Source: Streptomyces fulvorobeus (GTDB lineage Bacteria; Actinomycetota; Actinomycetes; Streptomycetales; Streptomycetaceae). From it: a stretch of DNA of 64,000 nt. The first letter of the stretch is position 1. Every line of letters begins with the position of its first letter. Location of the stretch: assembly GCF_013167895.1 (NCBI RefSeq), contig NZ_BLWC01000001.1, positions 2,480,001-2,544,000 on the forward strand, in the 5' to 3' direction. Shown here one piece after another: positions 47,144 to 58,645 of this stretch. The translations under genes were made by a program, and so were the position numbers. Under the pieces are notes generated by a model that was not told where the DNA came from, ran no database searches, and worked only from the letters and a program-made list of their open reading frames with translations.

Positions 47144-47398
47144 GGTATCCGCGCCCCTCTGCTACACTCCGCCGCCCACGTGACCCAGGTCATGACACCG
47201 CAGGGGAACCACGGTGTCCTGGTGGACGTTGTCCACCGCTTGTGAGCTGGCCATTGTGGGTTCCGGACGGCCGGACCGCGGCTCCGGCAGGGCCACTCCC
47301 GCTGTCCGCGAAACCGCCTCGCATCCTTGCCGTGCGGGTCTGCGGACGGCCGTCGCGGCCCCCGACAGGCCGAACGGCATCCCACCGGACCCAATTCC

Positions 47399-47416
47399 TT
47401 GTGAAGTAGTTCACGA
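47399..47416. promoter_or_regulatory. Second Rex-like operator, far upstream of ndh
   Basis: TTGTGA-N6-TCACGA, also one mismatch from the Rex consensus, 308 bases upstream of ndh and about 85 bases downstream of the ppx stop. Between the two sites lie about 250 bases with no recognisable gene. Confidence 0.55.
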
Positions 47417-47502
47417 AGTTCGTCGGGGCGGGCTCCCGGAGGGGCCTCGGAGGCGGTCCTGAACGGCTCATGGGTGCGGGCGGGAAAGCGTATGAGCAGG
47501 CG

Positions 47503-48468
47503 TCAGGGGCGCTGGACGGCCCTCTGGGCCGCCACCGAGAGGGCGATGCCGTCCAGGATGTCGTGCTCGCTGACCACGACCTCACGCGCTCCGGTCCGCT
47601 CCATCACGGCGAGCAGGATCAGCGCACCGGAGGCGATCACGTCGACCCGCCCCGGATGCATCGCGGGGATCGCGGCCCGCTCCTCGTGCGTGGAGCCGGT
47701 GAGCCGCCCGGTGATCTCCCGGACCTGCTCCAGGGAGACCCGGGAGTGGTGGATGGCCCCGGGGTCGTACTCCGGCAGTTCCAGGGCGATGGCGGCCACC
47801 GTGGTGACCGTGCCGGCCAGGCCGACGAGCGTGGCGGCGTCCGCGATCGGGACGGTCTCCTCGGCGAGGTCCAGGGCGGCGGCGATGTCCGCGCGGATCG
47901 CGGCGATCCCGGCGGGGGTGGGCGGGTCCACGACGGCGCCGTCCCGCGTCAGGTGCCGTTCGGTCATCCGTACGCAGCCCAGGTCCACGGACCGGGCCGC
48001 GCGGACCTCGTCGTCGCCGACCACGAACTCCGTGGAGCCGCCGCCGATGTCCACGACGAGATACGGCTTCGCCAGGTGGTCGCTGCCGGCCAGCTCCCTG
48101 GTGGCGCCGTCGAAGGAGAGCTGCGCCTCCTGGTCGCCGGTGACGACCTCGGGCTCGACGCCCAGGATGTCCAGGACGCCCCGGACGAACTCGTCGCTGT
48201 TCTCCGCGTCGCGCGAGGCGGAGGTGGCCACGAACCGCACCCGCTCGGCCCCCAGCTCCCTGATCACCGCGGCGTACTCGCGGCAGGCCCCGAACGTGCG
48301 CTCCAGCGCCTCGGGGTCCAACCGCCCGGTCCGGTCGACGCCCTGTCCCAGACGCACGATCCGCATCCGCCGGTCGAGCTCGGTGAGCTCACCCGTCGCG
48401 GGGTCGGCGTCGGCGACCAGGAGGCGGATGGAGTTGGTACCGCAGTCGATGGCGGCAACGCGGGTCAT
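47503..48468 (-). CDS. ppx: Ppx/GppA family exopolyphosphatase
   Basis: Actin-fold phosphatase of 321 residues that trims polyphosphate or converts pppGpp. Phosphate-1 motif AAIDCGTNSIRLLVAD at the N-terminus, the phosphate-2 block VDIGGGSTEFVVG and the adenosine-type VGLAGTVTTVAAIAL. This is the short actinobacterial form without the C-terminal HD domain of E. coli GppA. ATG has GGAG just upstream. It is last in a divIC-DUF501-ppx run on the minus strand, as in other actinobacteria. Confidence 0.92.
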   Translation of the reverse strand: MTRVAAIDCGTNSIRLLVADADPATGELTELDRRMRIVRLGQGVDRTGRLDPEALERTFGACREYAAVIRELGAERVRFVATSASRDAENSDEFVRGVLDILGVEPEVVTGDQEAQLSFDGATRELAGSDHLAKPYLVVDIGGGSTEFVVGDDEVRAARSVDLGCVRMTERHLTRDGAVVDPPTPAGIAAIRADIAAALDLAEETVPIADAATLVGLAGTVTTVAAIALELPEYDPGAIHHSRVSLEQVREITGRLTGSTHEERAAIPAMHPGRVDVIASGALILLAVMERTGAREVVVSEHDILDGIALSVAAQRAVQRP

Positions 48469-48493
48469 GAGGGCTCCAGTCGTGGGGTGTACG

Positions 48494-48575
48494 GGGGCTC
48501 CGCCCCGGGGCCGCCGCTGGCCGGCCTACGAGCCCGTCCGGCGATCGAGGACCGGCGGGGTGGGGGCGGAGCCCC
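48494..48575. repeat. Streptomyces-type intergenic inverted repeat
   Basis: Perfect 13 bp arms at 48494-48506 and 48563-48575 enclose a core (48530-48551) with GAGCCCGTCCGGCGATCGAG, the widespread Streptomyces intergenic repeat as I recall it. It fills the ppx-DUF501 gap. Confidence 0.6.
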
Positions 48576-48594
48576 GGAGAGGCGGGGCGGGAGG

Positions 48595-49131
48595 TCAGAC
48601 GTCTCCGTGCGTCTCGCCGCACGGCGACACGCACGGCCCCTTCGCCCACCACTGCGGCAGCATCGCGATCGCCTCGTCGCCCAGGGGGTTGACCCCGGGG
48701 CCGGCCGCCAGCGAGTGCCCGACCAGGACGTGCAGGCACTTCACCCGGTCCGGCATGCCGCCCGCGCTCGGGAAGCCCTCCAGGACCTCGATGGCGTCAC
48801 GGCGGGCGATGTAGTCCTCGTGCGCGGCGCGGTACGCGGCGGCGAGCTCCGGGTCCGTCCGCAGACGCTCCGTCATCTCCTTCATGACCCCGTTCGCCTC
48901 CAGCGTGCCGATCGCGGAAGCGGCACGGGGACAGGTCAGATAGAAGGTCGTCGGGAACGGCGTGCCGTCCTCCAGACGGGGCTGCGTCTCGACCACGTCG
49001 GGGTGGCCGCACGGGCAGCGGTGCGCGATGGCGCGCAGTCCGCGCGGCGGACGCCCGAGCTGCTGCTGGAACGCGGCGATGTCCGCGTCACTGGGCGTGG
49101 TGGACTCGGTCTGCGGAGGGGGGGTTTCCAT
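48595..49131 (-). CDS. DUF501 family protein
   Basis: 178 residues, small cytoplasmic protein of the DUF501 family found next to divIC and ppx across actinobacteria. Conserved cysteine- and histidine-containing segments IAHRCPCGHPDVVETQPRL and DRVKCLHVLVGHSLAAGPGVNPLGDEA are visible, consistent with metal binding, but no activity has been assigned to the family that I know of. Lies 44 bases after divIC. Confidence 0.9.
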   Translation of the reverse strand: METPPPQTESTTPSDADIAAFQQQLGRPPRGLRAIAHRCPCGHPDVVETQPRLEDGTPFPTTFYLTCPRAASAIGTLEANGVMKEMTERLRTDPELAAAYRAAHEDYIARRDAIEVLEGFPSAGGMPDRVKCLHVLVGHSLAAGPGVNPLGDEAIAMLPQWWAKGPCVSPCGETHGDV

Positions 49132-49175
49132 GCCTGCCTTGGTTCTGCTCGAAGGTGCTTCTCAGATGGTGCGGT

Positions 49176-49646
49176 TCAGTCGCGGTCGGCGGTGTCCACG
49201 CCGTCCCAGAGGTTGGAGTGCCAGGCACGGTCCGTCGTGCCCGGCTCCCCGCGGCGGTCCTCGGCCGCGCCGGGATCGATCACGGTGAAACCGGTCTCCC
49301 CCGGAAGTACGTAGTGCAGGTGCTCACGGGCCAGCCGCCGGACGTACGCGTCGTCCATGAGCCGCGCCTTCTCGTCCCGCAGTTCCTCGGTCCGCTCCCG
49401 GGCCTCCTGCGACAGGCGCTCCTGGTCGGCGATCTCGTCGCGCTGGGAGACGTACTGCCGCATCGGGTACGCGAGCGCCACCACCATGGAGCAGACGACC
49501 AGAGCGAGGAACGCCGCGCGGCCGGTGAGCCGCGAGCGGCGGGCCTGGCGCCGGTTCTGGGACCGGTAGACGCGGGCCGCGGTCTGCTCACCGAGCAGTC
49601 GCAGCCTGGTCGCGGTGGAGAACCGGTCGCGGTCCTTCCCGGCCAT
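49176..49646 (-). CDS. divIC: Septum formation initiator, DivIC/FtsL family
   Basis: 156-residue bitopic cell-division protein. Basic cytoplasmic N-terminus, one transmembrane helix (AAFLALVVCSMVVALAYPM, about residues 44-62), a coiled coil (70-95), then the DivIC-type segment ARLMDDAYVRRLAREHLHYVLPGETGF. It should bind FtsL/FtsQ-type partners at the sporulation septum. ATG 49646 has GGGAGG upstream. The eno-divIC-DUF501-ppx order is conserved in actinobacteria. Confidence 0.92.
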   Translation of the reverse strand: MAGKDRDRFSTATRLRLLGEQTAARVYRSQNRRQARRSRLTGRAAFLALVVCSMVVALAYPMRQYVSQRDEIADQERLSQEARERTEELRDEKARLMDDAYVRRLAREHLHYVLPGETGFTVIDPGAAEDRRGEPGTTDRAWHSNLWDGVDTADRD

Positions 49647-49747
49647 CTCTCACGCCTCCCGTTACACACGTCGGTCCCCGCACACGGTACGGGACCGAGT
49701 GCGGGGACGGACGGAGGCTGGTGACTTCGGCCCCGAGGAGCCGGTGA

Positions 49748-51163
<1,416 letters not shown>

Positions 51164-51278
51164 TTAGCGGGCAAAGCTCCGGAAATCTACTAGCCAGTAA
51201 CTAAAACACTTGAACGATCTGCACGTGTCAGGACCTCCACGGCCGGACACGTTCGGCGGTGCCTCCGGGGTGAAACGG

Positions 51279-51320
51279 CCCCGGCCCGGCGCGCAGGGGG
51301 GAGAGCGCGCCGGGCCGGGG
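51279..51320 (-). terminator. Hairpin terminator after rpfA
   Basis: Perfect 16 bp GC stem, arms 51279-51294 and 51305-51320, 58 bases beyond the rpfA stop and upstream of eno. Confidence 0.8.
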
Positions 51321-51377
51321 AACAGCGGGAGGGATGCCGCCGGACACCCTCCCTGAAGGGGAGGAGAGTCCCGGGTA

Positions 51378-52290
<913 letters not shown>

Positions 52291-52342
52291 ACGGCAGGAT
52301 TCGGCGTGACGGTCGACGGGGCCCGCGGTGCGAGCGGTTACG

Positions 52343-52372
52343 ACCGTAAACACAGACAACCCCGACTTTCAA
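52343..52372 (-). promoter_or_regulatory. Probable rpfA promoter
   Basis: TTGAAA (52372-52367) and TACGGT (52348-52343) on the minus strand, 18 bases apart, predict a start near 52337 and a leader of about 240 nucleotides, long enough to hold the whole riboswitch. Confidence 0.55.
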
Positions 52373-52563
52373 AGAGGGACATAGCGGCTATTCGTGCTTA
52401 GTCGCCTCGCCGGAATGAACGTTTCCGCAGGTCGGAGGGGGCGCGGGTCCAGGGTCCCGGCGTGGCGCGCCAGTTGAAGCAAAGAGACCCATGTCTCACT
52501 TACGTATAAGTGGACATAGGCCCCTGAACTGCCCCCCGTTTCGGGGTGTTTTCCCGTAATGGA

Positions 52564-53604
52564 TCAGTTGCTCTCGGAGCCCTCCAGGGCGTCCAGCGGC
52601 CCCAGATCGAGGTTCTGTCCGGGCAGGATGAGATCCGGGTCCGAGCCGAGCTCGCCCTTGTTGGCCTCGTACAGCTCGGGCCAGCCGCCGGGAACCTTCT
52701 GCGCGTCAGCGATCGCCCAGAGGTTGTCGCCGGGCCGGACGGTGTAGTCCCCGTCAGGAAGCGCCACGCCCGCGTCGCGTGCCTGGGCGTCACCGCGCGA
52801 GGCGTGCCGGCCGGAGTCGCGCACCCCGCCCCGCTCCGCGTCCTGGCTCACCTCGGGGGCCGGCGTGCCCCGGTGCTTGCCGCCGGTCCCGTCTGTGTCC
52901 GCCTCGGACGCCTCGGACGCCTCGGTGGTCGGCACGGTGGAGGGCAGGACCGTCGCGCCGGAGCCCTTGTCGGACTCGACCACCTCACCCGTGATGCCGT
53001 TCTTGTCGGACTCGGCCGCCGGGGCGGGGTCGCCGACGGCTCCGGAGGCGGCCGAGGTGCCGGTCCCGCCCTTCTTCGCGGCCCCGTCCGTCGTGCCGCT
53101 CTTCGCGCGGTCCGTCGCGCCGCCCGTCGGGGCGTCGGCCGCGTCCCCGGCCGGGGGCGGCGGGTCCGAGGGGCCGGCGGTGGGGAGGCCGCCCGGGTCG
53201 ACGCCCAGCAGGGTTCCCTCCAGGGCCCCGTCCGGCGCGAGCCCGGAGATCACCGCACAGCTCGCCCACGCCTGCGGCCCCTGGTCCTTGAGGACCTTCT
53301 CCGCGACGGATATCTGCTGCGAGCGGCTGGCGAGGTCGGCGCGGGGCGCGTACGCCGAGCCGCCGTACGCCGACCAGGTGTCCTGGGAGAACTGCAGGCC
53401 GCCGTAGTAGCCGTTGCCCAGGTCCGCGCTCCACATGCCGCCGCTCTCGCACTCGGCGACCCGGTCCCAGGTCGAGGCGTCTGCGGCGTGTGCGCCGGCC
53501 GCCCCGAGGAGCGGGATGGCGATGGCCGATCCCGTCACACCCGCGGCGACGACGATGGCGGGTGCCTGGCGAGGCCGGCGGTGTCTGCCGTTCGCGGAGC
53601 CCAT
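52564..53604 (-). CDS. Second resuscitation-promoting factor with LysM
   Basis: 346 residues from ATG 53604 (GGAAGG upstream). Signal peptide ending near AHA-A (38-41), Rpf domain 42-117 with catalytic Glu53 in VAECESGGMWS, a ~170-residue Asp/Thr/Gly/Pro-rich linker and a C-terminal LysM (about 290-340, YTVRPGDNLWAIADAQ ... LILPGQNLDLG). Tandem with rpfA but without a riboswitch-like leader: the upstream gap to the P450 is short. Corresponds by position to the second S. coelicolor rpf gene, from memory. Confidence 0.9.
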   Translation of the reverse strand: MGSANGRHRRPRQAPAIVVAAGVTGSAIAIPLLGAAGAHAADASTWDRVAECESGGMWSADLGNGYYGGLQFSQDTWSAYGGSAYAPRADLASRSQQISVAEKVLKDQGPQAWASCAVISGLAPDGALEGTLLGVDPGGLPTAGPSDPPPPAGDAADAPTGGATDRAKSGTTDGAAKKGGTGTSAASGAVGDPAPAAESDKNGITGEVVESDKGSGATVLPSTVPTTEASEASEADTDGTGGKHRGTPAPEVSQDAERGGVRDSGRHASRGDAQARDAGVALPDGDYTVRPGDNLWAIADAQKVPGGWPELYEANKGELGSDPDLILPGQNLDLGPLDALEGSESN

Positions 53605-53713
53605 GGGATTGCCTTCCGTGTGACTGACAAGTGACTGTGACTGCTGTGGTGAACGGAACCTAGCGGGACTCGAACGTGTGTCACAAGTCGATGCAGCGGA
53701 GATCACGCGAAAG

Positions 53714-55057
53714 TCACGAAGGTGACGATACGTCACCTTGCGCGGCCGGCGGGCGGGGGGTGAACCGCACCGGAAGGGTGCGCAGTCCGCGCATGATGAG
53801 TCCGCCGCGCCACCGCAGATCATCAGGTTCCACCGCGAGGCGCAGGTCAGGAAGGCGCCTCAGCAGGGTCGCCAGCGCGGTCCGTCCTTCCAGGCGGGCG
53901 AGCGGTGCTCCCAGGCAGTAGTGGATGCCGTGCCCGTACCCCACGTGCTGGTTGTCGATTCGCGCCAGATCCAGGGTGTCCGGATCGCGGAAGCGCTCCG
54001 GGTCCCGGTCGGCGGCGGCGAGCACGACCAGTACGGGGTCCCCGGGGGCGATCTCCTGGCCGCCGAGCGTGACGGGCTCCGTCGCGTACCGCCAGGTGGC
54101 GAGCTCCACCGGGCCGTCGTAGCGCAGCAGTTCCTCCAGGCCGGTGGCGAGGAGGCCGGTCTCCCCCGCGGCCAGCGAACGCTGAAGCCGTTCGCGCTCC
54201 CCGGGGTTGCGCAGCAGGGCGTACGTGCCGTTCCCGATGAGGTTGACCGTCGTCTCGAAACCGGCGAAGAGGAGGATGAACGCCATCGCCGCGGCCTCGT
54301 TCTCGGTGAGGTGTTCACCGTGGTCGCTCGTCCGGATCAGGTCCGAGATGAGGTCGTCACCCGGGTTCTCCCGCTTGCGGTGGATCAGTTCGGCCAGGTA
54401 GCTCCGCATCTTCTTCACCGACCTGGCCACTCCGCCGCGCGGGCCGCCGCCGTGCCGGATCATCATGCCCGCCCAGTCGCGGAAGTCGTCCTGGTCCTCC
54501 GCCGGAACGCCGAGCAGCTCGCAGATGGCGTAGATGGGCAGCGGGAACGCGAAGTCGTGGATGAGGTCGGCCTCGCCCTCCGCCACGAAGGTGTCGATGA
54601 GCCGGTCCGTCAGCTCCTGGACGCGGGGCGCGAACGCGGCGACCCTGCGCGGGGTGAACGCCTTCGCGACGAGCCGGCGCAGCCGGGTGTGGTCCGGCGG
54701 GTCGATGTTCAGCAGATGCGTCATCAGCTCCGCCTTACGCTCGCCCGGGATGCCCGTTCTGCCCTTGGCGTGCGCGGAGCCGGTGTGGTGCGCCGGGTTC
54801 TTGGACAGCCGGGTGTCGGCGAGTGCCTGCCGGGCGTCCGCGTACCGGGTCACGAGCCATGCCTCGACCCCGCTGGGCAGCGTGGTGCGGTGCACGGGGC
54901 TGTGCTCGCGCAGCCAGGCGTACGCGGGATACGGGTCGGTGGCGAACTCCCAGGTGAAGAGCTCGGGGGCGGCGGCCGGTACGGAGTCCTCGGCCGGGCG
55001 GCCCATGGGGCAGCCGGTGGGGACGTCGGCAGGGCGTTCGGCGGGGCTGTCGTTCAC
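53714..55057 (-). CDS. Cytochrome P450 (CYP107-like)
   Basis: 447-residue soluble monooxygenase. I-helix FAGFETTVN (265-271, oxygen-activating AGxET), ExxR at Glu309-Arg312, heme-binding GYGHGIHYCLGAPLARLE with axial Cys381. The first residue of that loop is Tyr instead of the usual Phe. No redox partner or biosynthetic cluster is adjacent. This P450 sits in a conserved primary-metabolism stretch, so a housekeeping or resistance-type hydroxylation is as likely as secondary metabolism. Substrate unknown. Confidence 0.93.
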   Translation of the reverse strand: MNDSPAERPADVPTGCPMGRPAEDSVPAAAPELFTWEFATDPYPAYAWLREHSPVHRTTLPSGVEAWLVTRYADARQALADTRLSKNPAHHTGSAHAKGRTGIPGERKAELMTHLLNIDPPDHTRLRRLVAKAFTPRRVAAFAPRVQELTDRLIDTFVAEGEADLIHDFAFPLPIYAICELLGVPAEDQDDFRDWAGMMIRHGGGPRGGVARSVKKMRSYLAELIHRKRENPGDDLISDLIRTSDHGEHLTENEAAAMAFILLFAGFETTVNLIGNGTYALLRNPGERERLQRSLAAGETGLLATGLEELLRYDGPVELATWRYATEPVTLGGQEIAPGDPVLVVLAAADRDPERFRDPDTLDLARIDNQHVGYGHGIHYCLGAPLARLEGRTALATLLRRLPDLRLAVEPDDLRWRGGLIMRGLRTLPVRFTPRPPAAQGDVSSPS

Positions 55058-55230
55058 GCCTCGACGTTAGCCGCCGCCTGCCCGCTCCCCGACCGCGGCT
55101 CCGCGACGGCCGAGCCGGGCGGCGTGCCCGTCGCCGGGCCCCGCCTTGACCGGTGAGTGCGCTGGGCTGTCCCGTCTCAGCCGCCGTCCGCTGGAGCCGC
55201 TCCCTCACCTCGGCCGGCCCTGACGCTCCC

Positions 55231-56208
55231 CTACTGACGGGTGATGGCCTCCGCCGCCAGGATCGCGTCACGGTAGGTGCGGGCCGCCGCGCGCAGGGCG
55301 GCCTCCGGGTCCGTACCGTCCCGTTCGGCCCGGAGGGCGAGGGCCAGGAGCTCGTACCCCACGGAGTCGCCCGCGGGCAGTGCCACGTCGAGCCCGGCGC
55401 CGCGGACCCGGCTGCCCAGTTTGGCGGCGAGCGCAAGCCCCGGCTGACCGAGCGGAACGCCTTCGGTGACCGAGTCGCGCTGCTTCTCGATCGCCTTGGT
55501 CCGCTGCCAGTGGGCGTGGACGTCCTCGGGGGTCTCGGCGCTCTCGTCGCCGAACACGTGCGGGTGGCGGTGGACCAGCTTCTCCACGAGACCGGCCGCG
55601 ACGTCGTCGACGTCGAACGGCTCGTCCGGGTCCTCCTGGGCGATCCGGGCGTGGAAGACGACCTGGAGGAGGACGTCACCCAGTTCCTCGCGCAGCTCGT
55701 CCCTCTCGCCGTCCTCGATCGCCTCGACGAGTTCGTACGCCTCCTCGATGGCGTACTTGGCGAGGCCCTGGTGCGTCTGCTGCGAGGACCAGGGGCAGGC
55801 GAGCCTGATCCGGTCCATGACCTGGACGAGATCGAGCAGCCGGGCACCCGGCAGATCGTACGAACCGGGCAGCAGCTCCAGATCGGGCATCTGCGTCCGG
55901 CCCGAGCCGCCGAGCCGGGCGAGCCCGTCCGTCAGCGGCTTGTTGCCCTCGCCGCCCACCAGCACCACCACGGTCCGGCCGCCGGCGCAGTCGTCGACGA
56001 GCTCCTGGGCGGACGGCACGCCGTGCTCCACCGTCACGCCCGCCTCGCCCAGATACGGCAGCTGCGGATGGCGCGGCTCGCCGCACAGCACCCGGTCCGC
56101 CGCGCGCAAGGTCTGCCAGGCGGGCCAGGACAGCAGACCGGGCGCCACCCGGTGGCTGGCGGTGAGCAGGACGATACGGCCGGGGTCGCCGGGGGCTTCA
56201 GCGTTCAC
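55231..56208 (-). CDS. mazG: Nucleoside triphosphate pyrophosphohydrolase MazG with N-terminal methylase-like domain
   Basis: 325 residues from GTG 56208. The C-terminal half is MazG (EEAYELVEAIEDGERDELRE + ELGDVLLQVVFHARI with the EExxE...ExxD metal motif), which hydrolyses NTPs to NMPs and PPi as a sanitiser. The N-terminal ~120 residues (IVLLTASHRVAPGLLSWPAW ... VVVLVGGEGNKPL) are a degenerate tetrapyrrole-methylase-like domain, a fusion seen in actinobacteria and some Firmicutes. Forms a run with the SurA-like lipoprotein upstream. Confidence 0.92.
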   Translation of the reverse strand: MNAEAPGDPGRIVLLTASHRVAPGLLSWPAWQTLRAADRVLCGEPRHPQLPYLGEAGVTVEHGVPSAQELVDDCAGGRTVVVLVGGEGNKPLTDGLARLGGSGRTQMPDLELLPGSYDLPGARLLDLVQVMDRIRLACPWSSQQTHQGLAKYAIEEAYELVEAIEDGERDELREELGDVLLQVVFHARIAQEDPDEPFDVDDVAAGLVEKLVHRHPHVFGDESAETPEDVHAHWQRTKAIEKQRDSVTEGVPLGQPGLALAAKLGSRVRGAGLDVALPAGDSVGYELLALALRAERDGTDPEAALRAAARTYRDAILAAEAITRQ

Positions 56209-56242
56209 CCCCCGAACCTACCCCGGCCCGGGCCCGCCCCGG

Positions 56243-56899
56243 TCAGGCGCCAGTTTCGGGGGCAGGCTGCTCGAACTCGGTGACCTGCGTGATCCACGGG
56301 GCCTTGTAGTCGCCGAGCTGGATCTGCTTGTCGTCCCAGACGCCGAAGCGCGGATTGACGTCGATGTCGAGCGCCTTCGACGCCTTGGCGAGCGCCTGTC
56401 CGACGATCTTCTGCCCCTCGGGGGACGCCAGGTCGGTGCCGAGCGCCCGCGCCAGCTTCGGCAGCTGGACCTCGCGGCGCAGATCGTTCTCGATCTGGTC
56501 CGGTGCCACCCAGCGCTGCTGGAGCATCATCGCCCGCAGCTGCTCGTCACCGCCGGACTGGGCGGCCGCCGCCAGCCGCATCTCCTGGACCTCCTTGCGG
56601 CTGACCGTGACTCCGGCGTCCTTCGACGCCCGGTCCAGGACCCGCCCGAAGATGATCCCGTGCAGCTTGGCACGGCTGAGCTGGCCCGAACTCTTCACCA
56701 GCTGCTCGGACTCGCGCGCGCTCTCCTGCGCACTGCGGACGTCCGCCACCTGCGCCTGGAGCACGGACACCTCGATGCGGTCCCCGCCGACCAGGGCCGC
56801 GGCGCCCGGATGGGTCTCGCTCCCACAGGCGGAGAGGAGCGGCACCCCGACGAGCAGTGCGGCTGATACGGCGAGCGCGGTACGACTGCGGCGGTGCAA
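56243..56899 (-). CDS. SurA-N-like lipoprotein
   Basis: 218 residues from a TTG start at 56899 with GGAGG just upstream. Lipoprotein signal ends in the lipobox LLSAC (Cys25). The mature part has the SurA N-terminal chaperone pattern: a short strand (ALVGGDRIEVSVL) then a helical domain with an FGRVLDRASKDAGVTVSR block and QLPKLARALG. No PPIase domain. The C-terminal NPRFGVWDD is the usual pattern. Likely an extracytoplasmic folding factor. The mfd-surA-mazG neighbourhood is common in actinobacteria, here with accessory genes inserted. Confidence 0.87.
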   Translation of the reverse strand: MHRRSRTALAVSAALLVGVPLLSACGSETHPGAAALVGGDRIEVSVLQAQVADVRSAQESARESEQLVKSSGQLSRAKLHGIIFGRVLDRASKDAGVTVSRKEVQEMRLAAAAQSGGDEQLRAMMLQQRWVAPDQIENDLRREVQLPKLARALGTDLASPEGQKIVGQALAKASKALDIDVNPRFGVWDDKQIQLGDYKAPWITQVTEFEQPAPETGA

Positions 56900-57082
56900 A
56901 GGAGCCTCCCGGGGAGAGTTTGTGCATCAGTGCACAAAGCCTTGCGGTGATCGATGTTAGGCAGTGGATGTGGTTGGGGCCACTGATTCGACCAACGATT
57001 CGGCAGGAGTCGGGGATGCGGCGCGCTCAGGGCCCCTGAAGCACGCGTTCGACCCCCTGGGACCCGCTCCGTCAGCCGCCCG

Positions 57083-58645
57083 TCAGCCGCCTCGGACGTG
57101 CTGGTGGTGCTGGAGTTGCCTGCGCAGCTCCATGGGGAGCGGGTGGTGCGGCCCGTAGGCCCGCTCCGCGTCGTACATCAGCGTCTGCAACTGTCCGCGC
57201 CCCGCCGCGTGGTCACCCACCGCGAGCAGCAGGTGGCCGACGCGGTGCCTGATGTCGAAGGCGCGGCCGCGGTCGGCGGTGAGCGACCCGTAGGTGTTCT
57301 CGTAGGAGGGAAGGACCGCCCGGTACTCGGCGAGCGCGGCGGCGGGCTCTCCCAGCTGCTCCAGGCACTGCGCCGCGTCGAAACGGAACTGGAGGGTCTG
57401 CGCGTCGGCCGGGCCCGCCTCGGCCGCGCGGTCCTCGGCGAGGCGGCGCAGCTCGGGCAGGGCGCGCCGGTACTGGCCGTCGTCCATCAGGGTCGCCGCG
57501 TACTGCTTGCGCAGGATGCGGACGACGGGTGAGTACTCCCCGTGTTCGGCCGCCGCGACCGGGAGGATGCCCCCCAGGATGTCCACGGCCTGGGTGATCC
57601 GGCCCTCCGCGAGGAGCTGCTTCACCTCGTCGACGGCGCGTGCGACGTCCGGGCGCGCGGGTGCGGAGGTGGCCGGGTGGGCGCCGGGTGCCGGAGTCCG
57701 CGGTACGGGCACGGGGGCCGGGGCGGCGGTCCGGTCCGGCCACGGGGCGTGGGGGCGCAGGAAGGGCCGCGTCGGGTCCAGCGGTCCCGCCGGGGCACCG
57801 CGGGCGGGCAGCAGGGGCGCGAGCGTCTCGTACACCTCCTGGGCGGAGGCCGGCCTGGCCTGCGGATCCTTCGCGAGCAGCCGCAGGACGAGAGCTTCCA
57901 GCTGTGCCGGGACCTCCGGTCTGAGGTGGCGGACCGGCAGCGGGGGCTCGTAGAGGTGGCGGTGCAGGACGCCGAGCGCCGTGGAGCCCGCGAACGGGAC
58001 GTCTCCGCTGAGGAGTTCGTGCAGGAGGACACCGAGGGCGTAGAGGTCGGTGTACGGGCCGACGGCCCCGCCCATCGCCTGTTCGGGGGCCATGTAGGCC
58101 GGGGAACCGATCGGTGAGCCGGTGTGCGTGAGCCGGGTGGTGTCGGTGTCCAGCACGGAGGCGACACCCAGGTCCAGGACGGTGACGGTGCCGTCCGGCC
58201 GGACCATCACGTTGCGGGGTTTCAGGTCGCGGTGGACGATCGGCACCGCGTGCACGGCGGACAGCACGGCGCAGAGCTGTGCGGCGACCGCGACGGCCCA
58301 GGGCCACGGGTAGGGGGCGTGTTCGGCGAGGTGGTCGGCGAGGTCGGCGCCCTCGACGTACTGCATGACCAGGAAGAGGTGGTCCTCGTCGTCGCCCGCG
58401 TCGTGGACGGTGACCAGGCCGGGGTGGTCGACCTGGGCGGTGACCCGGCACTCGCGGACGAAGCGGCGGCGCAGCTCCCCCACGGCGTCGTTGCCGACGG
58501 GTCCGGCCACCCGGTCCGGGCGCAGGAGCTTCACGGCGACCCGGCGGTCGAGCCGCTGGTCGTACGCCGTCCACACCTGGCCCATACCGCCCTGGCCGAG
58601 GATGGACGCCAGCTCGTACCGCCCGGCGATGACGCGTCCGGTCAC
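57083..58645 (-). CDS. Serine/threonine protein kinase with TPR-like C-terminus
   Basis: 520 residues, Hanks-type kinase domain at about 8-270: glycine loop GQGGMGQVWTA, ATP lysine Lys39 in VAVKLL, catalytic loop HRDLKPRN, and DLG in place of DFG. Activation segment ends GSPAYMAPEQ. A Pro/Ala-rich linker (280-345) leads to a helical TPR-like region (350-520). No transmembrane helix, unlike PknB-type kinases, so a cytoplasmic effector or scaffold. GTG start overlaps the stop of the small membrane gene upstream (GTGA), which may be its membrane partner. Confidence 0.9.
   Translation of the reverse strand: MTGRVIAGRYELASILGQGGMGQVWTAYDQRLDRRVAVKLLRPDRVAGPVGNDAVGELRRRFVRECRVTAQVDHPGLVTVHDAGDDEDHLFLVMQYVEGADLADHLAEHAPYPWPWAVAVAAQLCAVLSAVHAVPIVHRDLKPRNVMVRPDGTVTVLDLGVASVLDTDTTRLTHTGSPIGSPAYMAPEQAMGGAVGPYTDLYALGVLLHELLSGDVPFAGSTALGVLHRHLYEPPLPVRHLRPEVPAQLEALVLRLLAKDPQARPASAQEVYETLAPLLPARGAPAGPLDPTRPFLRPHAPWPDRTAAPAPVPVPRTPAPGAHPATSAPARPDVARAVDEVKQLLAEGRITQAVDILGGILPVAAAEHGEYSPVVRILRKQYAATLMDDGQYRRALPELRRLAEDRAAEAGPADAQTLQFRFDAAQCLEQLGEPAAALAEYRAVLPSYENTYGSLTADRGRAFDIRHRVGHLLLAVGDHAAGRGQLQTLMYDAERAYGPHHPLPMELRRQLQHHQHVRGG

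Noticed and set aside
47162..47462. Short frames between ndh and ppx
   Set aside because: No ribosome site or family. The region is better explained by ndh control sequences and Rex-like operators.
52510..52563. Hairpin CCCCG-TTT-CGGGG followed by TGTTTT as a + strand terminator
   Set aside because: No + strand gene precedes it. The T-rich tail is on the wrong strand for the rpf gene ending at 52564.
53605..53713. Second c-di-AMP riboswitch before the other rpf gene
   Set aside because: The gap is only about 110 bases and lacks the conserved ydaO blocks seen before rpfA.
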